Assembly: GCF_000467125.1 (NCBI RefSeq)
Contig: NZ_BATJ01000001.1
Coordinates: 531,946 to 595,945 of the forward strand
Length of the DNA: 64,000 nucleotides
Origin: Vibrio proteolyticus NBRC 13287
GTDB lineage: Bacteria > Pseudomonadota > Gammaproteobacteria > Enterobacterales > Vibrionaceae
Direction: 5' to 3'
Shown: piece after piece, positions 55,810 through 64,000 of the stretch
Layout of the letters: the number at the start of each line of letters is the position of its first letter
Numbering within the stretch: position 1 is the stretch's first letter
Program-made: the position numbers and the translations under genes
The notes under the pieces: generated by a model
What the model was told of the DNA's origin: nothing
Databases searched by the model: none
Seen by the model: only the letters and a program-made list of their open reading frames with translations

Positions 55810-56218
55810 TCTGTGTTAACTCCATAACAATTGATTGAGGCATAGCAATGGGCCTCATTTTCTTATTATCGATACATGCTACCTTAACCATTGCCCGGCA
55901 CAATATATGCCCCTCAGGATTGACGATCTCCTGACAGAATGTGATCGAGGCCTTTTTGAGCTCAGAAATGGTGGTGTTGACGTTCAGATGATCGTCCAAT
56001 CGCGCTCCCTGAAGGAAGTCGATATCCATGTGTCGGACAACAAAGCCAATGCTTTGTTCCAAAAGAAGTTGTTGTGAAACGCCTACCGAACGCAGCATCT
56101 CTGTGCGGGCACGCTCGAAGAATTTCAGATAGTTGGAGTGATACACCACCCCACCAGCGTCGGTATCTTCATAGTACACAACAACCGGCCAAATAAATTC
56201 ACGGCTTGTAGCTTGCAA
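55799..56218 (-). CDS. ybgC: Acyl-CoA thioesterase YbgC
   Basis: A 139-residue hot-dog-fold thioesterase with the catalytic D18 in [24 protein letters not shown]. It is the first gene of the tol operon in most gamma-proteobacteria and is linked to phospholipid metabolism. It overlaps tolQ by 11 nt. Confidence 0.95.
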   Translation of the reverse strand: MQATSREFIWPVVVYYEDTDAGGVVYHSNYLKFFERARTEMLRSVGVSQQLLLEQSIGFVVRHMDIDFLQGARLDDHLNVNTTISELKKASITFCQEIVNPEGHILCRAMVKVACIDNKKMRPIAMPQSIVMELTQSDR

Positions 56219-56312
56219 AACGGCACCAATTCAACAACAAAATTAGACGGTTACTATAACGCAACCCGTATCCAGTTGTGAAAGGCAATTCACCGTTTTC
56301 ACAGCAATCGGA

Positions 56313-56350
56313 CAAAAAATTAGCGCTACCCCGACGAAGTAGCGCTAATT
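56313..56350 (-). terminator. Terminator of the cyd operon
   Basis: Perfect 12-bp stem AATTAGCGCTAC (56318-56329) / GTAGCGCTAATT (56339-56350), nine-base loop. Leftward it continues into a T-rich tract. It lies downstream of ybgE and upstream of the tol promoter. Confidence 0.85.
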
Positions 56351-56392
56351 CAGAGAAAATTCAGAACTGCAGGTAAATTGTTACAATCTGTC

Positions 56393-56695
56393 TCACACGA
56401 AATACTGGTAAGTCAGATAGAGCAAAATCGTCAGCGAAAAGTACGGGCTGAACAGAACCTGCCAGTACCAGCGCCTTGGTTTAAAACCTATTCCAAACAC
56501 CATGCTGGCGCACAGTGCCCAGATCATCAGTGGCGCGATGATCACGTTAAAACCACCGATGGCATTGGCATAGGCGTGTGGGTCCCACATCACCAAGCCC
56601 ACATGCATAAAGCCCAGGATAAGGGATAAAGCTCTCAACAGAGCCTTATCCACCAGAGCATGCAAGCGGGTTACCTGCTCAGCGAGGTTACTCAC
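56393..56695 (-). CDS. ybgE: Cyd operon membrane protein YbgE
   Basis: A 100-residue membrane protein with three hydrophobic segments, typical of the YbgE partner encoded with cytochrome bd (ALSLILGFMHVGLVMWDPHA near the start). It uses a GTG start at 56695 that lies inside the last codons of cydX (8-nt overlap). The function is not established. Confidence 0.88.
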   Translation of the reverse strand: MSNLAEQVTRLHALVDKALLRALSLILGFMHVGLVMWDPHAYANAIGGFNVIIAPLMIWALCASMVFGIGFKPRRWYWQVLFSPYFSLTILLYLTYQYFV

Positions 56696-56795
56696 TGTCT
56701 TTGTCCATCATTTCCGAATGCTCTAACCAAAGAGCGTTGATGATACCGAATGCACAAGCAAGTAGTACACCGAGAATCCATGCGAAATACCACAT
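56688..56795 (-). CDS. cydX: Cytochrome bd small subunit CydX
   Basis: A 35-residue single-TM protein, MWYFAWILGVLLACAFGIIN followed by ALWLEHSEMMDKDSE, matching E. coli CydX (37 residues) in its WYFxWxLG start and the acidic tail. It stabilises the haem pocket of cytochrome bd. It starts 12 bp after cydB and ends with an overlap with ybgE. Confidence 0.93.
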   Translation of the reverse strand: MWYFAWILGVLLACAFGIINALWLEHSEMMDKDSE

Positions 56796-56807
56796 AGTAA
56801 AGGCTCC

Positions 56808-57944
56808 TTAGTATAGTGAGTTTTTGTTTTCTTCAATGAACTTGCTGTCCAGACGACCAAACATTTTGTAGTAGGTCCAGGACGTGTAACCCAGAATGAT
56901 CGGCACCATCACAAACGCAACGGCAGTCATCAGACCGAGAGTCAGTTCACTTGACGTCGAATCCCACATGGTCAGGCTGTTACTGGCCACCAGGCTAGAC
57001 GGCATAACGAATGGGAACATTGCAAAACCAGCAGTCAGAATGACACCGGCGTTACCCAGGCTGGACGCTAGGAATGCAAAGCCACACTTTTCTACGCGTG
57101 ATGCCAACACCGCCAGCAGCGGCATCACCACGCCCAGCGCCGGAGCAATCCACATTAGTGGGTATTCCTTAAAGTTGTTCATCCATGCGCCCGCCGACGT
57201 TTCTACCACTTTATTGAGTGGGTTCGACGCGGCATTGTGGTCGATAGCACTGGTGATCACGTAGCCGTCGATGCTCTGAATCCAGAAACCAGCCGCAACG
57301 AAGGCAACCACAGTCAGCAGCCCCATGATTTGCGCAACGCCGCGAGCACGGGTATGCAGATCGCCAGTGGTTTTCATCTGCAGCCAGGTCGCGCCCTGCA
57401 TAATGATCATAAACAGGCTGACCAAACCACACAGCAGTGCAAACGGGTTGAGCAGGGCGAAGAACGAGCCGTGGTATGTCGGCATCAGCAGTTCGTTCAA
57501 CTTGAATGGTACGCCTTGCAACAAGTTACCGAACGCCACACCAAAGATAAGTGGCGGTACGAAACCACTGATAGAGATACAGATATCCCAGTTTTTACGC
57601 CATTTTGGATCTTCGATCTTAGAGCGGTAGTCCAGACCGACTGGACGAAGCCACAGCGCCGCCAGCGTCAGGATCATCGCCAGGTAAAAACCAGAGAATG
57701 ACGTTGCGTACACCAGTGGCCACGCAGCAAACAGCGCACCACCTGCGGTGATCAACCATACCTGGTTGCCGTCCCAGTGTGGGGCAATTGAGTTGATCAT
57801 AATACGGCGTTCAGTGTCATCTTTACCGATGACAGGGACCAGCGCACCAACCCCCATATCGAAACCGTCGGTAATCGCGAAGCCAACCAGCAGGACACCA
57901 ATCAGTACCCACCAGATCAGTCGCAGAGTTTCGTAATCAAACAT
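56808..57944 (-). CDS. cydB: Cytochrome bd ubiquinol oxidase subunit II, CydB
   Basis: A 378-residue membrane protein with about eight to nine TM helices. YETLRLIWWVLIGVLLVGFA, ITDGFDMGVGALVPVIG and PHWDGNQVWLITAGGALFAAWP are CydB signatures. It pairs with CydA in the high-affinity terminal oxidase and lies 17 bp after cydA. Confidence 0.97.
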   Translation of the reverse strand: MFDYETLRLIWWVLIGVLLVGFAITDGFDMGVGALVPVIGKDDTERRIMINSIAPHWDGNQVWLITAGGALFAAWPLVYATSFSGFYLAMILTLAALWLRPVGLDYRSKIEDPKWRKNWDICISISGFVPPLIFGVAFGNLLQGVPFKLNELLMPTYHGSFFALLNPFALLCGLVSLFMIIMQGATWLQMKTTGDLHTRARGVAQIMGLLTVVAFVAAGFWIQSIDGYVITSAIDHNAASNPLNKVVETSAGAWMNNFKEYPLMWIAPALGVVMPLLAVLASRVEKCGFAFLASSLGNAGVILTAGFAMFPFVMPSSLVASNSLTMWDSTSSELTLGLMTAVAFVMVPIILGYTSWTYYKMFGRLDSKFIEENKNSLY

Positions 57945-57961
57945 AATAGTCTCTCCTTGCC

Positions 57962-59548
57962 TTACGCTTCTACCTGGCGATCCAGCTTATCTTGTGCAGA
58001 TTGCGGATTCTGTTCGAAGTGGTAGCGACCCGTTTTCAGGCTGCTTGGACCTTTACGTGCAAATTTCAGCATCAGATACACTTCAGCAATCAGGAATGCG
58101 GTGTACAGCGCCAAAATGGCCACCAGCGATGTGATAATCTCTGTCGCAGTCAGTGCCGATGCCGCAAAGTGTGTCGGCAGAATCTCACCCACAGCCCAAG
58201 GCTGACGGCCGTACTCTGCAACAAACCAGCCGGCTTCAATCGCAATCCAAGGCAGTGGAATACTCAACAGCGCCGCTTTGAGCAACCAGCGTTTCTGTTC
58301 GATCTTCTGACGACAAGTCTGAATGAACGCCGCGCCGAAGACAAACAGCATAACAAAGCCACATGCCACCATAATGCGGAAAGACCAGAACAGAGGCCAT
58401 ACCGTCGGGATGGAATCATCAGCCGCCGCCTGGATCTGTTGCTCAGTCGCGTCTGTCACGTTTTCGGTGTAGCGTTTTAGCAGCAGGCCGTAACCCAGAT
58501 CGCCTTTCACTTCGTTGAAGGCAGTCATGTTGGCTTCCGACTTGTCACCGGCACGCAGTTTTTCAAGCAGCTCGTAAGCGTACATACCGTTACGGATACG
58601 CTCAACGTGCTCAGCACGCAGATCCTTCAGGCCAGTGACCTGCTCATCGAGTGAACGGGTAGCAATAATGCCCATCACGTAAGGGATCTTAATGGCGTAA
58701 TCGGTGTGCATTGTTTCCTGATTTGGTAGACCAAACAGGGTGAATGACGCCGGCGCAGGTTCCGTGTTCCATTCTGCTTCGATCGCCGCCAGTTTCACTT
58801 TCTGAACTTCACCCAGTTCATAACCTGAGTCATCACCCAGAACCAGAGTCGACAGAATGGCCGCAATACCAAACGAAGCTGCCACAGCAAAAGAACGACG
58901 CGCGAATGCGATGTCACGACCTTTCAACAGGTAGTATGAGCTGATGCCTAGAATGAACATCGCGCCAGTCGTATAGCCAGCAGAAACAGTGTGTACGAAT
59001 TTCACCTGAGCAACCGGGTTGAAGACAACCTCAGCAAAGCTCACCATTTCCATTCGCATGGTTTCAAAGTTGAACTCAGCACCTACCGGGTTTTGCATCC
59101 AGCCGTTTGCAATCAGAATCCACAGTGCAGAGAAGTTTGAACCCAGAGCAACTAACCACGTTACAGCAAGGTGCTGTCGTTTTGTCAGGCGATCCCAGCC
59201 AAAGAAGAACAGACCCACAAAAGTCGATTCTAGGAAGAAGGCCACTAAGGCTTCAATGGCAAGAGGGGCACCAAAAATGTCACCAACATAGTGGGAATAG
59301 TAAGACCAGTTTGTACCAAACTGGAACTCCATGGTCAGGCCGGTAGCCACACCCAGAGCAAAGTTAATACCGAACAGCTTACCCCAGAACTTGGTCATGT
59401 CCTTGTAGATTTGCTTGTCGGTCATTACATAGAGTGACTCCATGATGGCCAGCAGAAATGCCATACCTAAAGTCAGTGGAACGAACAAGAAGTGATACAT
59501 CGCAGTGAGCGCAAACTGCAACCGCGATAGATCAACGACGTCAATCAT
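57962..59548 (-). CDS. cydA: Cytochrome bd ubiquinol oxidase subunit I, CydA
   Basis: A 528-residue haem-bearing subunit (E. coli 522). H19 ([19 protein letters not shown]) and the His in [19 protein letters not shown] are the haem ligands; the quinol loop (about 250-330) and [18 protein letters not shown] are present. It reduces O2 with ubiquinol without pumping protons and is induced at low oxygen. It is the first gene of cydABX-ybgE. Confidence 0.97.
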   Translation of the reverse strand: MIDVVDLSRLQFALTAMYHFLFVPLTLGMAFLLAIMESLYVMTDKQIYKDMTKFWGKLFGINFALGVATGLTMEFQFGTNWSYYSHYVGDIFGAPLAIEALVAFFLESTFVGLFFFGWDRLTKRQHLAVTWLVALGSNFSALWILIANGWMQNPVGAEFNFETMRMEMVSFAEVVFNPVAQVKFVHTVSAGYTTGAMFILGISSYYLLKGRDIAFARRSFAVAASFGIAAILSTLVLGDDSGYELGEVQKVKLAAIEAEWNTEPAPASFTLFGLPNQETMHTDYAIKIPYVMGIIATRSLDEQVTGLKDLRAEHVERIRNGMYAYELLEKLRAGDKSEANMTAFNEVKGDLGYGLLLKRYTENVTDATEQQIQAAADDSIPTVWPLFWSFRIMVACGFVMLFVFGAAFIQTCRQKIEQKRWLLKAALLSIPLPWIAIEAGWFVAEYGRQPWAVGEILPTHFAASALTATEIITSLVAILALYTAFLIAEVYLMLKFARKGPSSLKTGRYHFEQNPQSAQDKLDRQVEA

Positions 59549-59673
59549 GGTAACTCCTTTGTGTCGGCTGAAATGACACTATCGACATAACGAGCAACGC
59601 AAGCCCCCATGTTGTTCAACATTGAAACTTGTTGATAAAAAACATCATATTGTTGCAATTATGTACCGTAATG

Positions 59674-59688
59674 GTTAGTTAATTGTTA
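59674..59688. promoter_or_regulatory. ArcA-like site upstream of cydA
   Basis: GTTAGTTAATTGTTA contains two GTTA repeats 11 bp apart, as in the ArcA-P consensus. ArcA activates cyd genes at low oxygen in relatives. Confidence 0.55.
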
Positions 59689-59766
59689 AGCATCAGCTAA
59701 TATAGCTAGGGCTAATATTACTGCTAAAAACAACTTGTTTCAAAAGGTTTATGGGCGAAAAACGCT

Positions 59767-59780
59767 TTGATTTAGGTCAA
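59767..59780. promoter_or_regulatory. FNR-like site upstream of cydA, imperfect
   Basis: TTGAT-TTAG-GTCAA matches the FNR consensus TTGAT-N4-ATCAA at 9 of 10 fixed positions. It could also be a CRP-family site. Confidence 0.5.
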
Positions 59781-59816
59781 GTTTTCGCTCTCATTTTTGA
59801 CTAAAAAACAGACAAA

Positions 59817-59830
59817 TTGATTTCAATCAA
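59817..59830. promoter_or_regulatory. FNR site upstream of cydA, perfect palindrome
   Basis: TTGAT-TTCA-ATCAA is an exact match to the FNR consensus and lies about 270 bp upstream of the cydA start. It supports oxygen control of the operon. Confidence 0.7.
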
Positions 59831-59975
59831 GCCAATTTGAATTTTGATGTTGCATTTCAGTGATCCACAGCAAGTTATCGGAATTGTTGATAAACATCTC
59901 CATAACAACCCACCATAGATCATTACGCCCTAAGGGTTATACGAGTTTGCGGTTTAGTGAGCTTGGTCACACTAA

Positions 59976-60004
59976 ATAAAAAGCCGAACTGTGAAGTTCG
60001 GCTT
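59976..60004 (-). terminator. Terminator of ruvAB
   Basis: Perfect 10-bp stem AAGCCGAACT (59981-59990) / AGTTCGGCTT (59995-60004), loop GTGA. Leftward it is followed by TTTTTATTT. It lies 8 bp after the ruvB stop. Confidence 0.9.
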
Positions 60005-60011
60005 GGTAAAC

Positions 60012-61016
60012 TTATTTTTCAATTCCGAAGTGGAGGTAAGCCCTGTCGGTAGCGATTCGCCCTCTTGGCGTGCGCTGCAGGTAACCCTGCTGGATCAGAT
60101 ACGGTTCGAGTACGTCTTCTATCGTGTCACGCTCTTCACCTATGGCGGCAGCCATGTTGTCGATGCCCACCGGTCCGCCACCAAATTTCTCCATGATGGC
60201 CAACAGCAACTTGCGGTCCATGTAGTCAAAACCCTGATGATCAACATCCAGCATGTTCAGCGCTTTGTCGGCGATATCGGGACAAATATGGCCATTGCCT
60301 TTCACTTCCGCGTAATCACGGACACGGCGCAGTAAGCGGTTGGCGATACGTGGCGTACCACGGGCACGACGCGCCACCTCCAGTGCCCCTTCCGGGTCAA
60401 TCGACAGGCTCAAACACTCGGCACTGCGCTGCACAATATGCTGCAAGTCGGGGATTTTGTAATACTCAAGACGCTGCGTAATGCCAAAACGGTCTCGCAG
60501 CGGTGATGTCAGCGATCCCGCTCTGGTCGTCGCCCCAATCAGGGTGAACGGCGGCAGATCAATTTTGATTGAACGCGCGGCCGGGCCTTCCCCGATCATG
60601 ATGTCCAGTTGGTAATCTTCCATCGCCGGATACAGCACTTCTTCAACCATCGGACTAAGACGATGAATTTCATCGATGAACAGAACGTCATTTTCTTCGA
60701 GGTTGGTCAAAAGCGCAGCCAGATCACCGGCTTTTTCCAATACTGGCCCCGAGGTGGTACGGATATTCACCCCCATTTCGTTAGCAACAATATTGGCCAA
60801 CGTGGTTTTACCCAGGCCCGGCGGACCAAATATCAACAGGTGGTCAAGCGCTTCCTCACGCAGCTGCGCGGCTTTGATGAAAATTTCCATCTGGTCGCGG
60901 ACGTGATCTTGCCCCTGGTAGTCTTCCAGCTTTTTCGGTCGAATCGCTCGGTCGATCACGTCTTCGTCTTTAAATGCCGGATTTTCCGGGGCAATCAGGC
61001 GATCAGCTTCAATCAT
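60012..61016 (-). CDS. ruvB: Holliday junction branch-migration ATPase RuvB
   Basis: A 334-residue AAA+ motor (E. coli 336) with Walker [12 protein letters not shown], Walker [12 protein letters not shown], sensor/arginine region [18 protein letters not shown] and a C-terminal winged helix ([33 protein letters not shown]). It drives branch migration with RuvA. It starts 23 bp after ruvA. Confidence 0.98.
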   Translation of the reverse strand: MIEADRLIAPENPAFKDEDVIDRAIRPKKLEDYQGQDHVRDQMEIFIKAAQLREEALDHLLIFGPPGLGKTTLANIVANEMGVNIRTTSGPVLEKAGDLAALLTNLEENDVLFIDEIHRLSPMVEEVLYPAMEDYQLDIMIGEGPAARSIKIDLPPFTLIGATTRAGSLTSPLRDRFGITQRLEYYKIPDLQHIVQRSAECLSLSIDPEGALEVARRARGTPRIANRLLRRVRDYAEVKGNGHICPDIADKALNMLDVDHQGFDYMDRKLLLAIMEKFGGGPVGIDNMAAAIGEERDTIEDVLEPYLIQQGYLQRTPRGRIATDRAYLHFGIEK

Positions 61017-61039
61017 AACGGGCCTCCTGACTTATCCAC

Positions 61040-61657
61040 TTAAACCATCGACTTGAGGGCGTCGCGGATCAGCGCTTCGCTGCTCATACCTGGCTGGGCA
61101 ATCTGAGCCACCACTTTGGACGCCTGAGTCGGTTTGTAACCCAGCGCCAGCAGTGCGCTGATGGCTTCTTCTTCCGCTTCTTGTTGCTCAGACACTGGCG
61201 CAGAATCGACTGGCGCCGCATCCGTTGCCGGGGTAAACAGATCGCCAGCCCCCCATCCTTTCAGACGGTCTTTCATTTCCACCACCAATCGCTCGGCAGT
61301 CTTCTTACCCACACCGGGTAATTTCACCAAGGTGGAAATATCTTCACGCTCGACACAGGCCACAAACTGGCTGGCGGTCATACCGGACAAAATGCCCAGC
61401 CCCAGTTTCGGACCAACACCGTTGGCTTTGATGACTTCACGAAACAGTGCGCGCTCTTTCACGGTGTTAAAACCATACAACAACTGAGCGTCTTCACGGA
61501 CAACAAAATGAGTGTAGATGACGGCTTCTTCTCCGGTATTCGGCAGCTCGTAAAAGCAGCTCATCGGCATTTGTACTTCATAGCCGACGCCATTCACTTC
61601 TATCAGCAGTTCCGGGGGTTGTTTTTCGATCAATGTGCCTCGAAGACGTCCAATCAC
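61040..61657 (-). CDS. ruvA: Holliday junction recognition protein RuvA
   Basis: A 205-residue junction-binding protein (E. coli 203). Start GTG at 61657 gives (M)[14 protein letters not shown], the normal N-terminus; an upstream in-frame ATG at 61714 would add non-conserved residues. [17 protein letters not shown], two HhH motifs ([29 protein letters not shown]) and the C-terminal RuvB-binding helix bundle ([16 protein letters not shown]) are visible. Confidence 0.97.
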   Translation of the reverse strand: MIGRLRGTLIEKQPPELLIEVNGVGYEVQMPMSCFYELPNTGEEAVIYTHFVVREDAQLLYGFNTVKERALFREVIKANGVGPKLGLGILSGMTASQFVACVEREDISTLVKLPGVGKKTAERLVVEMKDRLKGWGAGDLFTPATDAAPVDSAPVSEQQEAEEEAISALLALGYKPTQASKVVAQIAQPGMSSEALIRDALKSMV

Positions 61658-61698
61658 GTTGTGTTCTCTTGTTGGAAGGAAATTTGAGACAGGATAAT

Positions 61699-61726
61699 AA
61701 AGAACTGGATACACATCCAGTTCTTT
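61699..61726 (-). terminator. Hairpin between the chemoreceptor gene and ruvA
   Basis: Perfect 12-bp stem AAAGAACTGGAT (61699-61710) / ATCCAGTTCTTT (61715-61726), loop ACAC. Leftward it ends TTCTTTATTAT. It may partly terminate the chemoreceptor transcript before ruvA. Confidence 0.6.
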
Positions 61727-61745
61727 GTGCAGATTTGTCGTCGCT

Positions 61746-63203
61746 TCAGGCCTGTGATACCACTCGATCCAAATTGTGCGTCAGGCGGCGAACATCATCC
61801 ACTTGTTGATGCAGTTCCTCCCCTTGTCTGGCCACAACCGTTGCCACGCTTTTGGTGTCGTTGACCCCACGAGCAACGTCACTGCTGGCCAGATCGAGTT
61901 CCTGGAGTGAACTCATCTGTTGCCCCATCACCGTCACCAATTGTTCGACCTCACCCGAAATGCCTGTTACCTGAGTAATGATCGCGTTCATCTGTCCGGC
62001 ACTGGCCTGCATCACTTTTTGTCCTTGTTCGACATCCTGCTCACTGCTGTCGAGCAACTGACGGATCTCAATCGCTGACTGACTGCTTTTCGCCGACAAC
62101 TCACGCACCTGATCCGCCACCACCGCAAACCCTCGCCCCTGCTCTCCTGCCCGCGCCGCTTCGATCGCCGCATTCAATGCCAGCAAGTTGGTCTGCTCCG
62201 CCACTGAAGTAATTAAGTCGGCCACTTTCATGATGTCTTGGTGGCTGGTCATGATCTTGTCCATTGCCGCGGTGGAGGCATCAAGCAGTTGGCTGCTTTT
62301 ACCGGCCTGTTGGCCCACCTGCTCACTTTGCCGCTTCAGCGCCTGAACAAAACGCGATGACTCCCCCACTGTTTCAGAGAGCAAATGCACCTGCTGGCTC
62401 ATCTGTTCTGCCGCACTCGCCTGCGATTCACAGTTCTGATTGAGTTGAGTCACTTGTTGGTCTAATTCCGTCGCCTGTAACTCCAGTTGGCCCGACACAT
62501 TTCGCAACTGTGCGGCATTGTCGGTGGCCTGATGAAGCACGTGCGCCATTTTCTTTTCTCCGGCGACCACATTCTCCATTGCCTGTTCACTGCTGACTAA
62601 GGCACTTTCCGCTTGGTAAATCGCACGATCGCGCTGGCGGGCCGTAAACGCCTGAGCCACCGCAATGACAACCAGAGGTAACATCACACCAGACCAAGTT
62701 TCCACCGCCTGGGCCGATGGGCTCAAGAGCAGTTGAGGAAACTCATACCCTTGTTGCCGCGCCGCCGTCATGGCTGCGGCGATCACAGTCACACCAAGGC
62801 TCCAGACAATCGCCACCGTACGCGTGCCAGAAAGGAAAAATGCCACGATGAGCAGCGGCACCCAATAGGTCTGAGTCGAATCCACGATGCCGCCACTTTG
62901 ATAAATGATATTGAGGGCATGCAGTGTCATGCCAACAAACCCGATGTTCAGCGCCAAGCCCGCCCGTCGCGTGACACGCAGCAACATCGCAGAGGCGAGT
63001 TCGAGCAGGACGAGTAGAATGGACGTGATGATCAGCGCTTCGTGTTGGTGGCGCGACCATTTCAACAGGCTGTATACGCCCACAAGAAAAGCAATAAAGG
63101 TAAACAGGCTGATGATGTCAGCCTGACGTGCTGTCTGGTTATCCCATTGAGGGTCTGCTGGCTGGCAGAAAGCACGCCACCAGGATAGCGGGTTGATTGT
63201 CAT
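61746..63203 (-). CDS. Methyl-accepting chemotaxis protein without periplasmic ligand domain
   Basis: A 485-residue chemoreceptor. Residues about 30-200 hold six hydrophobic segments with short loops and no large periplasmic sensor. A linker leads to a methyl-accepting signalling domain (about 220-485) with the hairpin tip [32 protein letters not shown], seen here as [20 protein letters not shown]. There is no C-terminal pentapeptide for CheR. Multi-TM receptors of this kind may sense membrane or intracellular signals. It lies between ruvC and ruvA, with gaps of 88 bp to ruvA and 102 bp to ruvC. Confidence 0.88.
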   Translation of the reverse strand: MTINPLSWWRAFCQPADPQWDNQTARQADIISLFTFIAFLVGVYSLLKWSRHQHEALIITSILLVLLELASAMLLRVTRRAGLALNIGFVGMTLHALNIIYQSGGIVDSTQTYWVPLLIVAFFLSGTRTVAIVWSLGVTVIAAAMTAARQQGYEFPQLLLSPSAQAVETWSGVMLPLVVIAVAQAFTARQRDRAIYQAESALVSSEQAMENVVAGEKKMAHVLHQATDNAAQLRNVSGQLELQATELDQQVTQLNQNCESQASAAEQMSQQVHLLSETVGESSRFVQALKRQSEQVGQQAGKSSQLLDASTAAMDKIMTSHQDIMKVADLITSVAEQTNLLALNAAIEAARAGEQGRGFAVVADQVRELSAKSSQSAIEIRQLLDSSEQDVEQGQKVMQASAGQMNAIITQVTGISGEVEQLVTVMGQQMSSLQELDLASSDVARGVNDTKSVATVVARQGEELHQQVDDVRRLTHNLDRVVSQA

Positions 63204-63305
63204 AGTGATACAAAGTTCTGATTAGACCTCCTACCACTTTAGTTACTTAACAAAATGATAACAACAAAGGCGTCGATAACTGCTTGTCAGCTCTCACTTT
63301 CCCGA

Positions 63306-63827
63306 TTAGCGATACCGGCCACGACGAGCGCTGGTTGCTTTGCCCGCCATCGCCACCAGCGTTTTATTGGTGTTAGCATGACAAATCGCCACGCCCAGTG
63401 CATCCGCCGCATCCGCCTGAGGTTTTGCAGGCAGTTTCAACATGTGCTGAACCATGTGCTGAACCTGCGTTTTATCTGCCCCACCCGTCCCCACAACCGC
63501 CTGTTTTATCAGTCTCGCTGCGTATTCGAATACGGGCAGGTCTGCATTCACCGCCGCCACAATCGCGCTGCCTCTGGCTTGTCCCAGCTTTAACGCCGAA
63601 TCGGCATTTTTTGCCATGAAAACCTGTTCGATGGCAAAGACATCCGGCTGAAACTGCGTAATGATCTCGGTTACCCCTGCGTAGATCTGACGCAGACGCC
63701 CCGGCAACTCTTTCTCCGACATGCGGATACAACCGCTACCGAGATACTGAAGATGGCGACCGTTCTGACGGATCACGCCGTATCCGGTAATTCGGGAGCC
63801 CGGGTCGATACCCAAGATGATGGACAT
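63306..63827 (-). CDS. ruvC: Holliday junction resolvase RuvC
   Basis: A 173-residue resolvase, the same length as E. coli Ruv[20 protein letters not shown] starts the RNase H fold with the first catalytic Asp, [20 protein letters not shown] brings the Glu, and [16 protein letters not shown] the last two Asp. ATG 63827 is chosen because GAGGAAGTGAGT precedes it and the length fits; a GTG two codons upstream is weaker. It cuts junctions moved by RuvAB. Confidence 0.97.
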   Translation of the reverse strand: MSIILGIDPGSRITGYGVIRQNGRHLQYLGSGCIRMSEKELPGRLRQIYAGVTEIITQFQPDVFAIEQVFMAKNADSALKLGQARGSAIVAAVNADLPVFEYAARLIKQAVVGTGGADKTQVQHMVQHMLKLPAKPQADAADALGVAICHANTNKTLVAMAGKATSARRGRYR

Positions 63828-64000
63828 ACTCACTTCCTCTGCCCACTCTCGGGCGCACTGCGTATTATTGGCAGCCTGTTCAGCGCGAACAGGTCATACC
63901 GATAAGCATACCAAATTGTGCGTGCAAACAGATCATTTGCAGGTTCAAACGCTTACTTCACCAGCAGCATGATTGATTTCCTATCAACTGACGCAGACTG
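63828..64000. other. Region upstream of ruvC to window edge
   Basis: 173 bp with no complete gene. Leftward, a short open frame ending at TAA 63955-63953 (last residues SIMLLVK) reaches the window edge and could be the tail of an unseen upstream gene, but it is too short to judge. No promoter or SOS box was recognised. Confidence 0.3.

Larger units (their letters stand above)
59549..60011. promoter_or_regulatory. cydA promoter region
   Basis: 463 bp with no gene, between cydA and ruvB. It holds the ruvB terminator (59976-60004) and, toward cydA, oxygen-regulator motifs listed separately. The whole stretch up to 59900 is AT-rich. I did not settle the transcription start. Confidence 0.6.

Noticed and set aside
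61658..63305. LexA (SOS) box controlling the ruv genes
   Set aside because: No CTGT-N8-ACAG match was found in the gaps before ruvA or after ruvC.
1..64000. CRISPR arrays, insertion sequences or prophage
   Set aside because: No regularly spaced repeats, transposase or phage structural genes other than the T6SS phage-tail-like genes were found.

Overview
The window looks like chromosome I of a marine Vibrio. The gene families and their order (fabV, a psrA-fadE pair, nadA, the ybgC-tolQRAB-pal-cpoB cluster, cydABX-ybgE, ruvC/ruvA/ruvB) fit the genus, and the moderate base composition would suit the V. fluvialis/V. furnissii group. The species is an inference and was not tested.

Left part (1-14.5 kb): the 5' part of fabV; a secreted endonuclease I with an N-terminal carbohydrate-binding-like domain; the psrA-fadE fatty-acid unit, with a FadR-like operator, a PsrA-like box and a possible small RNA upstream; a leftward three-gene lipid-carrier glycosylation operon (GT2, ArnT/PMT-like, GtrA); a divergent OmpR-type two-component system; a D-cysteine desulfhydrase-like PLP enzyme with a small DUF1496 protein; and gabD divergent from a GlxA-type AraC regulator.

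Middle (14.5-42.5 kb): a complete type VI secretion system. Nearly all of it is one tightly packed leftward array, in transcription order tssA, hcp, tssB, tssC, a second tssC-like gene, tssE, tssF, tssG, clpV, an ATP-grasp ligase, a solute-binding protein, an FHA gene (tagH), tssJ, tssK, a SPOR-tailed tssL, tssM, a small Ser/Thr kinase and two unrecognised proteins. A divergent rightward module (vgrG, a helper-like protein, PAAR) lies across a 925-bp AT-rich region. The set covers sheath, inner tube, baseplate, membrane complex, spike and disassembly ATPase. No sigma-54 activator, no PP2C phosphatase and no textbook effector/immunity pair was recognised, so the last two genes of the array are the main unknowns.

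42.5-44.6 kb: an AT-rich pair (HNH endonuclease and SAM methyltransferase) beside a tRNA-Ser(GGA) gene, probably acquired accessory DNA.

Right part (44.7-64 kb): mostly core genome. It holds alaE, a hybrid sensor kinase, a UPF0149 protein, a TrkA-N potassium channel, nadA, the Tol-Pal envelope system, cytochrome bd oxidase including the 35-residue CydX, and ruvB/ruvA/ruvC with a chemoreceptor gene inserted between ruvA and ruvC. The cydA promoter region carries a perfect FNR-type palindrome and an ArcA-like direct repeat. Several intrinsic terminators mark the unit ends.
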